Below, piece by piece: positions 1-7,152 of a stretch of DNA of 64,000 bases; the first letter of the stretch is position 1; every line of letters starts with the position of its first letter. The notes beneath the pieces are model-generated. The model was not told where the DNA came from. It ran no database searches and was given only the letters and a program-made list of their open reading frames with translations. Source of the stretch: an uncultured Flavobacteriales bacterium (GTDB lineage: Bacteria; Bacteroidota; Bacteroidia; Flavobacteriales_D; Crocinitomicaceae); the NCBI GenBank assembly GCA_937973685.1, contig CALJKJ010000017.1, positions 1 to 64,000 of the forward strand, read 5' to 3'. A program made the translations under genes and the position numbers.

Positions 1-41
1 GCTGATCGTGACTGGAGTTCAGACGTGTGCTCTTCCGATCT
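1..41. other. Illumina adapter contamination at contig end
   Basis: Bases 8-41 match the 34-nt TruSeq read-2 adapter (begins GTGACTGGAGTTC, ends GCTCTTCCGATCT) exactly as I know it. The seven bases before it sit where the index read lies in the P7 oligonucleotide. In frame it translates as MTGVQTCALPI, a well-known artefact at the start of database proteins. It is not biological sequence, and genomic sequence starts at about base 42. Confidence 0.97.
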
Positions 42-1120
42 ATTTAGACTGTAAATACTGCTATTTACCTGAAAGGAATTCTAAAGACAAAATGGATTTG
101 AATGTAATTAAAATCACTTTAGAAAAATTAGTAGATGAGAAATTGCTAGGAGATTCATTAAATCTTCTTTGGCATGCAGGTGAACCTACAGTAATGCCTA
201 TAGACTATTATGAAAAAGTTGAACTATTAATTGAAGAAATAATTCCTAAGGAAGTAAAAGTTATTCATCAAATACAGACAAATGCAACTCTGTTAAATGA
301 TGAGTGGTGTGAGTTTTTTAAAAAATCCAATATGCTTGTTGGAGTAAGTTTAGATGGGCCAAAACATATTAATGATAAAAATAGAGTTTTAAGAAATGGG
401 AAAGGCACTTTTGATCAAGTGATGAATGGAATTATGTTGCTTAAAAAACATAACATTGACTTCAGTATTATTTCTGTTTTGACTGATTATTCTTTAGATT
501 TTCCAGACGAAATTTACAACTTTTTTATTGATTTAGGTGTTACAACTGTTGGCTTTAACATGGATGAAGAAGAGGGAATTAATACAAAAAGTTCTATTTC
601 TGATAGTTCAAAAAATAAATTAAAGCTTTTTTGGGCAAGAATTTTTGAACTTCAAACTAATTTAAAAAATCATTTGTCTATTAGAGAAATTTATGAATTT
701 AATTCAACTCTTTTTAATGCAGATTTAAATATAAAGTCATTTTTGAATAGAGGTCAAATGTTACATCCTTTAAGTATTTTAACAATTGATACCGAAGGTA
801 ATTTTAGTACTTTTTCGCCTGAACTATTAGGGATGAAAGATGAAAAGTATAAAAATTTCCATTTTGGTAATGTAATTCGTAATTCAATTTCTTCAATTTC
901 TTCAAATTCAGAATTTTCAAACGTTTATAACGATATTATTTCTGGAGTAAAAAAATGCTTCGATTCTTGTGAATATTTTAGTTTTTGTGGTGGCGGAGCT
1001 CCAAGTAATAAATTATATGAAAATGGAAGTTTTGATTCTACAGAAACAAATTTTTGCAAGTTCAGTAAAAAGGTTTTAGTAGACGTTTTTTTAGATAAAA
1101 TAGAATCTGAAATTAATTAG
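42..1120 (+). CDS. GrrM/OscB-like radical SAM/SPASM peptide maturase, 5'-truncated
   Basis: This is a radical SAM enzyme with a C-terminal SPASM domain, of the type that cross-links side chains in a ribosomally made peptide (cyclophane-forming GrrM/OscB group). The 5' end is lost at the adapter junction. Two of the three cluster cysteines of CxxxCxxC remain (codons 50-52 and 59-61, CKYCYLPE); the first would fall in the adapter, and the chimeric codon 41-43 fits the Asn that usually follows it. Family motifs seen are LWHAGEPT, QTNATLL, GVSLDGP, GNFSTFSPELLG and, at the end, CEYFSFCGGGAPSNK with a further Cys (FCKF). A 2OG-Fe(II) oxygenase gene follows 20 nt downstream, probably in the same operon. 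The DNA is clearly more AT-rich than the rest of the window. Family assignment is from motif memory. The substrate is unknown, and no glycine-rich precursor gene is visible because the contig ends here. Confidence 0.85.
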
Positions 1121-1140
1121 AAATTTTAAAATAATAATAA

Positions 1141-1644
1141 TTGTTCAAATCAAACAAAGTTCTTTTCACAAAGAATTTTCTTACTTATTCTGAATGCGAT
1201 AAATTAATAAAACTGTTAAATTATAAAAGTTTTAATAGGGCTCATCAATTTCATTATGGCAGGAATAATAATGAATTTTTTTCATCTGATCCAATTATTA
1301 AAAAAATAATAGTAGATAAAATAAATAAATTTAAATTATCAAGGAAGAGCATAAAGTATTTCTCTCCAATATTTGAATTTTATCATTACGGTCCTGGAAA
1401 TTTTATTTCAAGCCATAAAGATAGTCCAACTAAAATAAATTTTTTTATAAAATCAAATTATACTGCAATCATATATTTAAATGATGATTTTGTTGGTGGA
1501 GAAACATATTTCACAGAACTTAAATTGAAAATAAAGCCTGAAAAAGGGGGGTTGCTATTATTTAAACATAATATAATTCATGAAGCTTCAAAAGTTTTTT
1601 TAGGAAATAAATTAATATATAGATCAAATTGGTTGATAAAATAA
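1141..1644 (+). CDS. 2-oxoglutarate/Fe(II)-dependent oxygenase (prolyl 4-hydroxylase-like)
   Basis: This 167-residue protein is a single cupin-type oxygenase domain. It carries the iron triad H92-x-D94 (SHKDS) and H147 (NIIHEAS), and R161 near the C-terminus is placed to bind the 2-oxoglutarate carboxylate (IYRSNW). GGETYF around 119-124 is typical of P4H-like proteins. It probably hydroxylates a peptide or amino-acid side chain. The ORF has no internal Met and is preceded directly by stop codons (TAATAATAA), so TTG at 1141 is the only plausible start. It lies 20 nt after the GrrM-like maturase and shares its AT-rich composition, which suggests the two act on the same peptide. Its stop abuts the stop of the convergent next gene. 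A tailoring role is inference. Confidence 0.8.
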   Translation: MFKSNKVLFTKNFLTYSECDKLIKLLNYKSFNRAHQFHYGRNNNEFFSSDPIIKKIIVDKINKFKLSRKSIKYFSPIFEFYHYGPGNFISSHKDSPTKINFFIKSNYTAIIYLNDDFVGGETYFTELKLKIKPEKGGLLLFKHNIIHEASKVFLGNKLIYRSNWLIK

Positions 1645-2283
1645 TTAAGTAATTTCTCCAGACTCTACTATTAAAATACTTTGTTCTGTATTAAAAGTTG
1701 ATAAAATCAAATTTTTAGCAACCTCAGAGACAAAGACTCCTCTGTATTTGTGCAATTTCCCAACTAATATCGGTTTGATTACCTTGAATATTCCAATCGC
1801 TATTTTCTCACCAAATCGAAATTCTTTTCTATTGCCCATCAAAAAAGAGGGCCGAATAAATACGGCATGTTCAAATCCTAATGCTGTAACGGAAGTTTCC
1901 ATTTCCCCTTTTGTTTTCAAATAAAAATTTGAACTGGTAGCCGCAGCTCCAATAGAGGAAACTACGCCAATACGTTTTACGTCATGTTCCTTGCTAAATC
2001 GTGCAAAGTTGACAACATAATCATGGTCAATTTCGTGTTGTTTAGCTTTAGATCCTGCTTTTTTAATGGTAGTTCCAAGAGCACAAAAAGCCACATCAAA
2101 TGGCAATTCATTAGGAATACTTAAATCACTGAAATCAATAAAATACGAACTGACTTTTGGATGTTCTTTGCTTTTAATCGAACGTCCTAAAATGACTATT
2201 GATGCTACTGCTTCGTTTTCAATTAATTGATTCAATAACTGCTCACCAACTAATCCTGTTGCACCGCTTAAGAGAACACGCAT
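1645..2283 (-). CDS. NAD(P)-binding atypical short-chain dehydrogenase (HTATIP2/TIP30-like)
   Basis: The 212-residue protein begins with a Rossmann nucleotide-binding loop, GATGLVG at residues 7-13, and contains CALGTT and VSSIGA segments typical of the atypical SDR group that includes TIP30/HTATIP2 and YwnB-like proteins. An R-P-S-F-L-M-G block near residue 145 matches this family. It probably binds NAD(P)H; substrate is unknown. It is transcribed convergently to the oxygenase, sharing no spacer, and divergently from the SSB cluster. Its base composition resembles the rest of the chromosome, so the composition break lies between it and the RiPP-like pair. Confidence 0.8.
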   Translation of the reverse strand: MRVLLSGATGLVGEQLLNQLIENEAVASIVILGRSIKSKEHPKVSSYFIDFSDLSIPNELPFDVAFCALGTTIKKAGSKAKQHEIDHDYVVNFARFSKEHDVKRIGVVSSIGAAATSSNFYLKTKGEMETSVTALGFEHAVFIRPSFLMGNRKEFRFGEKIAIGIFKVIKPILVGKLHKYRGVFVSEVAKNLILSTFNTEQSILIVESGEIT

Positions 2284-2501
2284 GATTTTTTTTTGTAAAA
2301 GTAAGCTTTTTTACACAATTTTTTATCGCAATTAAAGTGTTGATTATCAGTCATAAAAACGATTGTATCTAATTACAAACGAATAAAAGTCGACAGTAAA
2401 TAGATAATAACCGTATTCGATTTTCGGTCTACTACAACTTTGCATCATCAAATCGATTGAAGGTCAGTCGAGCAATTTATAAACGTTTTAATTATTTTAT
2501 T

Positions 2502-2849
2502 ATGAGCACATTAAAAAACAAAGTCAACTTGATCGGTCGCTTAGGAGCAAAACCCGTAACACAAGTTTTTGATTCTGGTGTCAAAAGAATCCGTATGGTA
2601 GTAGCTACAAATGAGCGTTTCAAAGACAAAAAAGGCGAGTGGCAACAAAACACTCAATGGCACACTGTAATTGCATGGGGAAACATCTGTGACAAAATTG
2701 AAAAAGTGCTTGACAAAGGAACTGAATTTGCGCTTGAAGGAAAATTGGTCAATCGAACTTACGAGTCGAAAGAGGGTGAGAAACGCTATGCAACTGAAAT
2801 TGAATTGAGTGAATTTCATGTATTAACTCCGAAAGTTACAAACGCTTAA
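2502..2849 (+). CDS. Short single-stranded DNA-binding protein, paralogue 1 of 3
   Basis: This is an SSB-family OB-fold protein of about 115 residues. The core pattern is clear: NKVNLIGRLG at the start, WHTVIAWG near the middle and LEGKLVNRTY after it. I chose ATG at 2502 rather than the upstream TTG at 2457, because the conserved SSB core begins directly after it. The protein stops right after the OB-fold (ends in PKVTNA), so it lacks the flexible linker and acidic DDxPF tip by which a replicative SSB recruits partners. It is the first of three tandem paralogues with gaps of 11 nt. An AACTTTG element at 2436-2442 may be part of its promoter. Confidence 0.85.
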   Translation: MSTLKNKVNLIGRLGAKPVTQVFDSGVKRIRMVVATNERFKDKKGEWQQNTQWHTVIAWGNICDKIEKVLDKGTEFALEGKLVNRTYESKEGEKRYATEIELSEFHVLTPKVTNA

Positions 2850-2860
2850 AACAAACGACC

Positions 2861-3211
2861 ATGGAAACGACTGCAACAAATCCGATGAAATTTAATTTTA
2901 ATCACGTCAACATGATTGGTAAAATGGCTACAGACCCCAAAGTGCGCTTATTGCCAGGGGGTCGAAAAGTAGCTAACTTTTCTATGACAACAAAAGAAAA
3001 CTATTTAAATGCAGATGGATCAATGTCCATCAAGCTAGATTGGCACAGAGTAACAGCATTTGGTCGTTGGGCAACAATTTTAGAGGAGTTGTGCCGCAAA
3101 GGAGTAAACATCGCTGTAGAAGGAAGACTCGTTTCACGTTTTTACAAAATGGAAACTGGTGAACGTAAAATGTTCTCAGAAATAGAAGTCAACGATTTAA
3201 TCATACTTTAA
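2861..3211 (+). CDS. Short single-stranded DNA-binding protein, paralogue 2 of 3
   Basis: This 116-residue SSB-like OB-fold protein shows NHVNMIGKMATDPKV near the N-terminus, DWHRVTAFG in the middle and AVEGRLVSRFY later. It ends at EVNDLIIL with no acidic tail. It is 11 nt after paralogue 1 and 11 nt before paralogue 3, so the three are almost certainly co-transcribed. Sequence divergence between the three is large (only the fold motifs are shared), so the duplication is old or the copies have diverged in role. A DNA-binding role is well supported by family; the specific process is unknown. Confidence 0.85.
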   Translation: METTATNPMKFNFNHVNMIGKMATDPKVRLLPGGRKVANFSMTTKENYLNADGSMSIKLDWHRVTAFGRWATILEELCRKGVNIAVEGRLVSRFYKMETGERKMFSEIEVNDLIIL

Positions 3212-3222
3212 ACTAATTAGTC

Positions 3223-3531
3223 ATGATAAGAAATCAAGTAACGATGGTTGGTTTGTTAGGCAACGATGCAGAATTCACAACATTTGAGAACGGCTCAAAG
3301 GTCGCACGATTTTCAATTGCATTGCTTTCAAGTGATAAATCGAATAAAAACAAAGTGAATTGGCAACGAATGTTTGCATGGGGTAATACCGCAGAATTTT
3401 TGAATCTATACTGTAAAAAAGGACATAAATTGGCCATTTCTGGTCGGCTGGTTTATCGAACATTTTTATCTGCAACTGGGTTACCACAAAAAATCACTGA
3501 AGTGGAAGTTCGTGAAGTTGTAAAGTTCTAA
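3223..3531 (+). CDS. Short single-stranded DNA-binding protein, paralogue 3 of 3
   Basis: This is the shortest of the three at 102 residues. It begins MIRNQVTMVGLLGND and has NWQRMFAWG and AISGRLVYRTF in the expected SSB positions. It ends at EVREVVKF, again without linker or acidic tip. The three-gene unit closes with a hairpin terminator immediately downstream (3543-3573). Hetero-oligomer formation with the other two copies is possible, but nothing in the sequence shows it. Confidence 0.83.
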   Translation: MIRNQVTMVGLLGNDAEFTTFENGSKVARFSIALLSSDKSNKNKVNWQRMFAWGNTAEFLNLYCKKGHKLAISGRLVYRTFLSATGLPQKITEVEVREVVKF

Positions 3532-3542
3532 GTAAACCTTAT

Positions 3543-3573
3543 AAAAAAGAGGTTGATTTTCAGCCTCTTTTTT
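3543..3573 (+). terminator. Rho-independent terminator after SSB cluster
   Basis: AAAAAAGAGGTTGA pairs with TCAGCCTCTTTTTT (one G-U pair) around a short TTT loop, and the right arm runs into the T-rich tract. It lies 11 nt after the third SSB stop and closes the unit. Confidence 0.85.
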
Positions 3574-3676
3574 AATTTTGTAACAAATCCCTAGCAACGT
3601 ATTATATTTTTAACGTTTGAACAATAGGCATTTTAACTTTTTTTATCAGCTGATTAAACTACTTTTACACTTTAAA

Positions 3677-6445
3677 TTGAAACTTTTGAAAACAAAACTA
3701 CTTTTAATTTTCTTGCTCGCTATTTCGATTGGACATGCTCAAAATATGACCATTAATGCAACTGTCGTTGATACGAATGCAAAAACAATTGTTAAAAATG
3801 CTGTAGGGATGGTCATTCGTGTCAGAGATTCTGTTTTGTTGGATTTCAAACGTACCGATAAAATGGGGCAATTTCATTTTTCTGTTCCAATTGATACGGT
3901 TGAATTTATTGTTAAACATCCAGAATACGGCGATTATCGGTCCTTTATTTTTGGAAGTAAAGAGAATAATGTGTTCGAAATGAACCCGTTGCCAATGCCA
4001 GAATTAAGTTCTGAAATTGAGGAAGTAGTTATTTTTGCTTACAAAGACCCAATCTATTACAGAGGAGACACATTAGTATATGTAGCTGATTCTTTCAAAG
4101 TAAAAGAAAATGCTGTAGTAGAGGATTTATTGAAAAAGTTACCCGGAATGTCAGTTGATGCTAACGGGAAAATAACGAATCAAGGCAAAGAAATTGGTAA
4201 AGTTTTAGTAGATGGTGACGAATTTTTTGGAAGTGATGCTACAATTGCAACAAAGAATCTAGCTGCAAAAGGAATTGATCAGGTTCAGGTTTATGAGAAA
4301 GATGCTGAAGATGGAAGCGATGAGAAAATTCAAGTCTTAGATCTCAAATTGAAAGAAGAAGCCAAGAAGGGATACTTTGGAAAGGTCAATTTGGCAGGGG
4401 GAGTAAATGAGTTGGTAGCGCCTAATAAAAACTTTTATGAATCAGAATTCTTATTGAATAAATACAACAAAGATCAAAAAATGGCAGTTTTTGGATTGAC
4501 TTCAAATACACCAAAAACTAATTTTAATGGAGGAGATTTATTTAAATTTGGTATTGCTGAGGGAAGAAATTGGATGAATGAGTCGGATGATCAACAAAAT
4601 TATTCTGACAATGGAGATAACAATTCAGAAGGTATTCCAAAAACTATTAAAACAGGCTTTTACATCGATCAAAAAGCGTGGAAAGGTGCACGTGTTCGAT
4701 TGAATTATACTTATTCGCAATACGATGTTACTGCGGGTTCTCAAAGTTTGTCGCAATACATATTAACAGACACAACGTATACAACTGATGTTAATAATAC
4801 CAATCAAGAAGGATACAAACAACATGCAATTGGTTTGAAATTTACCCAACAAATTGATTCGTTATCGCGTATTGAATTTGAACCTAAAATCAATATCAGT
4901 AATACGCAAATCAATTCAAAATCCTACACAAATTTCATTGCTGAAAACGATACGTTAACCCGTACAACGGATATCAATAATTTAACAACATCTGAAGGAT
5001 TAAGTGCAAACACGACACTTCGCTACTTCAAAGATTTTAAAAAGAAAAACAGAAAGTTACAAGCACGTTATAATTTGGTATCTACGAATAATTCAGCAGA
5101 TGGAACGTTAAATACGATTGATAAGGACGCTGTAACTGGTAATACCAATCCGCTAGGAACATTTGATCAAAAGAAAGAAAATAGAAATGTTACAATGGCG
5201 CATACAGCATACATTAATTATGTAGAGCCAATTGCAAAAAAATGGAAAACTGAATTTGATTACGAGTATTACAAAAACGCGAATGACCAACGTAAAACAT
5301 CATTAAATCCAATAAGCGGAGAATATGTTGAAGTTGATTCATTGTTTTCAAATCAATTTTCATCGGATCGTCAACAACAACGAGCAGGAGCATTTTTGAT
5401 TTATGAAAATTCAAAAGGGCGTATTTCATTTGGATCGAGAGTGAGAAATATTGCAATAGCAAATTATAATTTCTTCTCTGACACAACAATTAATCAAACA
5501 CAAACAAACTTCTTGCCTCGCGTTGTGATGACATACAAATTCACACAATCTAGTCGTTTGCGCATTCAGTACAACACAAATTCATCCCTTCCAAGTGTAG
5601 ATCAATTACAACCTGTTCGTGATAACTCAAACCCTAACTTTATTCAACAAGGAAACCCAAATTTGAAACCTAATTATGCACATTCGTTAAATGTAAATTA
5701 TAACATGTGGTCAGGTTTGTCTGGTTTTTATATTTATGGAGGATTGAGTTACTCGAGACAAAATAACGCATTTTCTACATCTACTGTTTATCTATCTAAT
5801 GGAGGTACAAAATCCCAAGCAATAAATGTTAATCACGCTGATTACCTTTACTATTGGGGGGGTGTTGGCTTGCCTTTCAAAAAAGTAAAGGATTTAAAAT
5901 TGAATGTGAATTTGAATGGAAATTTAACGTCATCTGAAAACTACATTAATTTCCTAAAAAACGAAACGAAAAATTTAGGAATTGGAACAGATTTGACGCT
6001 TGCATATAATGGCGATTCATTGAACTTAGAGTTAGGTGGTGGAGTCGATTACAACAGACCTACAAATACCCTAAGCACTTTTTCGAATCAACCATATACC
6101 AATTATAACTTTTCTGGTAGAATTGATTGGACCTTACCATATCGTTGGTTTTTCAAAACGGATGCAACTTATAACATCAATACAGGTAGAACAGCTGGAT
6201 ACAACATCAACTACGTTATTTGGAACATGTCCGTTAATCGTTCGTTCTTGAAAACAGGAAACTTATTATTCGGAATCGAGGCATACGATATCTTAAATCA
6301 AAATGTAAGTAATTACAGATCGGTAAATAATAATGTTATCGTCGATCAAAAAACAAATATCATTCGACGTTATTTCATGGCGAAAATGACGTTGAAATTT
6401 AATAACAATAAAACGAAAGTAGTTGAAGATGATCACTGGTTTTAA
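3677..6445 (+). CDS. Outer-membrane beta-barrel protein (TonB-dependent receptor-like, CarboxypepD_reg-like N-terminus)
   Basis: The protein of about 920 residues begins with a signal peptide (KTKLLLIFLLAISIGHAQ). It continues with a carboxypeptidase-regulatory-like beta domain (about 25-110), a plug-like region (about 135-215, with EDLLKKLPGMSVDANGKI and VLVDGDEFFG) and a long beta-barrel of the type found in Bacteroidota TonB-dependent receptor relatives. It presumably sits in the outer membrane; the ligand is unknown. No ATG precedes the signal peptide. The frame is open from TTG at 3617, with further TTG codons at 3677 and 3686; I chose 3677 because it gives a normal signal peptide. The next gene, a GLPGLI protein, overlaps its 3' end, a pairing common in this phylum. 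Confidence 0.85.
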   Translation: MKLLKTKLLLIFLLAISIGHAQNMTINATVVDTNAKTIVKNAVGMVIRVRDSVLLDFKRTDKMGQFHFSVPIDTVEFIVKHPEYGDYRSFIFGSKENNVFEMNPLPMPELSSEIEEVVIFAYKDPIYYRGDTLVYVADSFKVKENAVVEDLLKKLPGMSVDANGKITNQGKEIGKVLVDGDEFFGSDATIATKNLAAKGIDQVQVYEKDAEDGSDEKIQVLDLKLKEEAKKGYFGKVNLAGGVNELVAPNKNFYESEFLLNKYNKDQKMAVFGLTSNTPKTNFNGGDLFKFGIAEGRNWMNESDDQQNYSDNGDNNSEGIPKTIKTGFYIDQKAWKGARVRLNYTYSQYDVTAGSQSLSQYILTDTTYTTDVNNTNQEGYKQHAIGLKFTQQIDSLSRIEFEPKINISNTQINSKSYTNFIAENDTLTRTTDINNLTTSEGLSANTTLRYFKDFKKKNRKLQARYNLVSTNNSADGTLNTIDKDAVTGNTNPLGTFDQKKENRNVTMAHTAYINYVEPIAKKWKTEFDYEYYKNANDQRKTSLNPISGEYVEVDSLFSNQFSSDRQQQRAGAFLIYENSKGRISFGSRVRNIAIANYNFFSDTTINQTQTNFLPRVVMTYKFTQSSRLRIQYNTNSSLPSVDQLQPVRDNSNPNFIQQGNPNLKPNYAHSLNVNYNMWSGLSGFYIYGGLSYSRQNNAFSTSTVYLSNGGTKSQAINVNHADYLYYWGGVGLPFKKVKDLKLNVNLNGNLTSSENYINFLKNETKNLGIGTDLTLAYNGDSLNLELGGGVDYNRPTNTLSTFSNQPYTNYNFSGRIDWTLPYRWFFKTDATYNINTGRTAGYNINYVIWNMSVNRSFLKTGNLLFGIEAYDILNQNVSNYRSVNNNVIVDQKTNIIRRYFMAKMTLKFNNNKTKVVEDDHWF

Positions 6446-7151
6446 ATATAGCATTATTGCCCTTTTCTTATGTGTTTCGACTGTTCAAGGACAAGTCGTA
6501 AAACAAGGAATTATCACTTTTGAACGTAAAACGAACTTACTGAAAAAGTTTGATGATGAACGCATGCGTAATTTTATCAAAGAGGAGAATAAAATTAAAA
6601 TTGATAAATTTTTATTGGTTTTTAATGATACAGCATCTTTATACACATACATTCAGCCAGAAGAACAAGATCATATGTCTTGGTTGACAGTTAAAAATAC
6701 TGTTTACCAAAATTTGAAACGTGACCAACGCACCGTTTTTATGGACATGTGGGGAACGTCATTGATTTTGTCTGATTCAGCAGTAAATCACCAATGGAAA
6801 ATAACCGATAAAACCAGAAAAATTGCTGGATATGAATGTATCCGAGCTATTTGGCAAAAAGATGATTCAACGCGTATTTACGCTTGGTTTACTACCGATA
6901 TTGCTCCATCAATTGGACCAGAGTCTGTAACCGGACTTCCTGGAGCTGTTTTAGGGCTTGCGACTGAAGATGGCGGTGTTGTTTATTTCGCAACCAAAGT
7001 AGAATTAGTTGAGCCAAAACTAGAGCAAATAGCTAAGCCAAAAAAGAAAGGTAAAGAATATACGGAAGCAGCCTTGAAATTAGAATTGACTGAAAAATTA
7101 AAAGGCGAGCCTTTTGGTCCCCGCATTATCAAAGAATTATTTTTTTGGTAA
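6429..7151 (+). CDS. GLPGLI family secreted protein
   Basis: The 240-residue protein has a signal peptide (start to about QGQ) and carries the family's signature as GLPGAVLGL near residue 175, where the name-giving motif is GLPGLI. The family is Bacteroidota-specific and of unknown function. Its genes often sit beside TonB-dependent receptor-like genes, as here. I chose ATG at 6429, which overlaps the previous stop by 17 nt, so translation is probably coupled. Its stop lies 1 nt from the stop of the convergent helicase gene, with no terminator between them. Confidence 0.85.
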   Translation: MITGFKYSIIALFLCVSTVQGQVVKQGIITFERKTNLLKKFDDERMRNFIKEENKIKIDKFLLVFNDTASLYTYIQPEEQDHMSWLTVKNTVYQNLKRDQRTVFMDMWGTSLILSDSAVNHQWKITDKTRKIAGYECIRAIWQKDDSTRIYAWFTTDIAPSIGPESVTGLPGAVLGLATEDGGVVYFATKVELVEPKLEQIAKPKKKGKEYTEAALKLELTEKLKGEPFGPRIIKELFFW

Positions 7152-7152
7152 A

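Noticed and set aside
8..43. GTG start at base 8 giving a 370-residue radical SAM protein
   Set aside because: The first 11 residues are translated Illumina adapter; the gene is truncated instead.
2457..2501. TTG start adding 15 residues to the first SSB
   Set aside because: The OB-fold core begins right after ATG 2502, and the extra residues have no SSB similarity.
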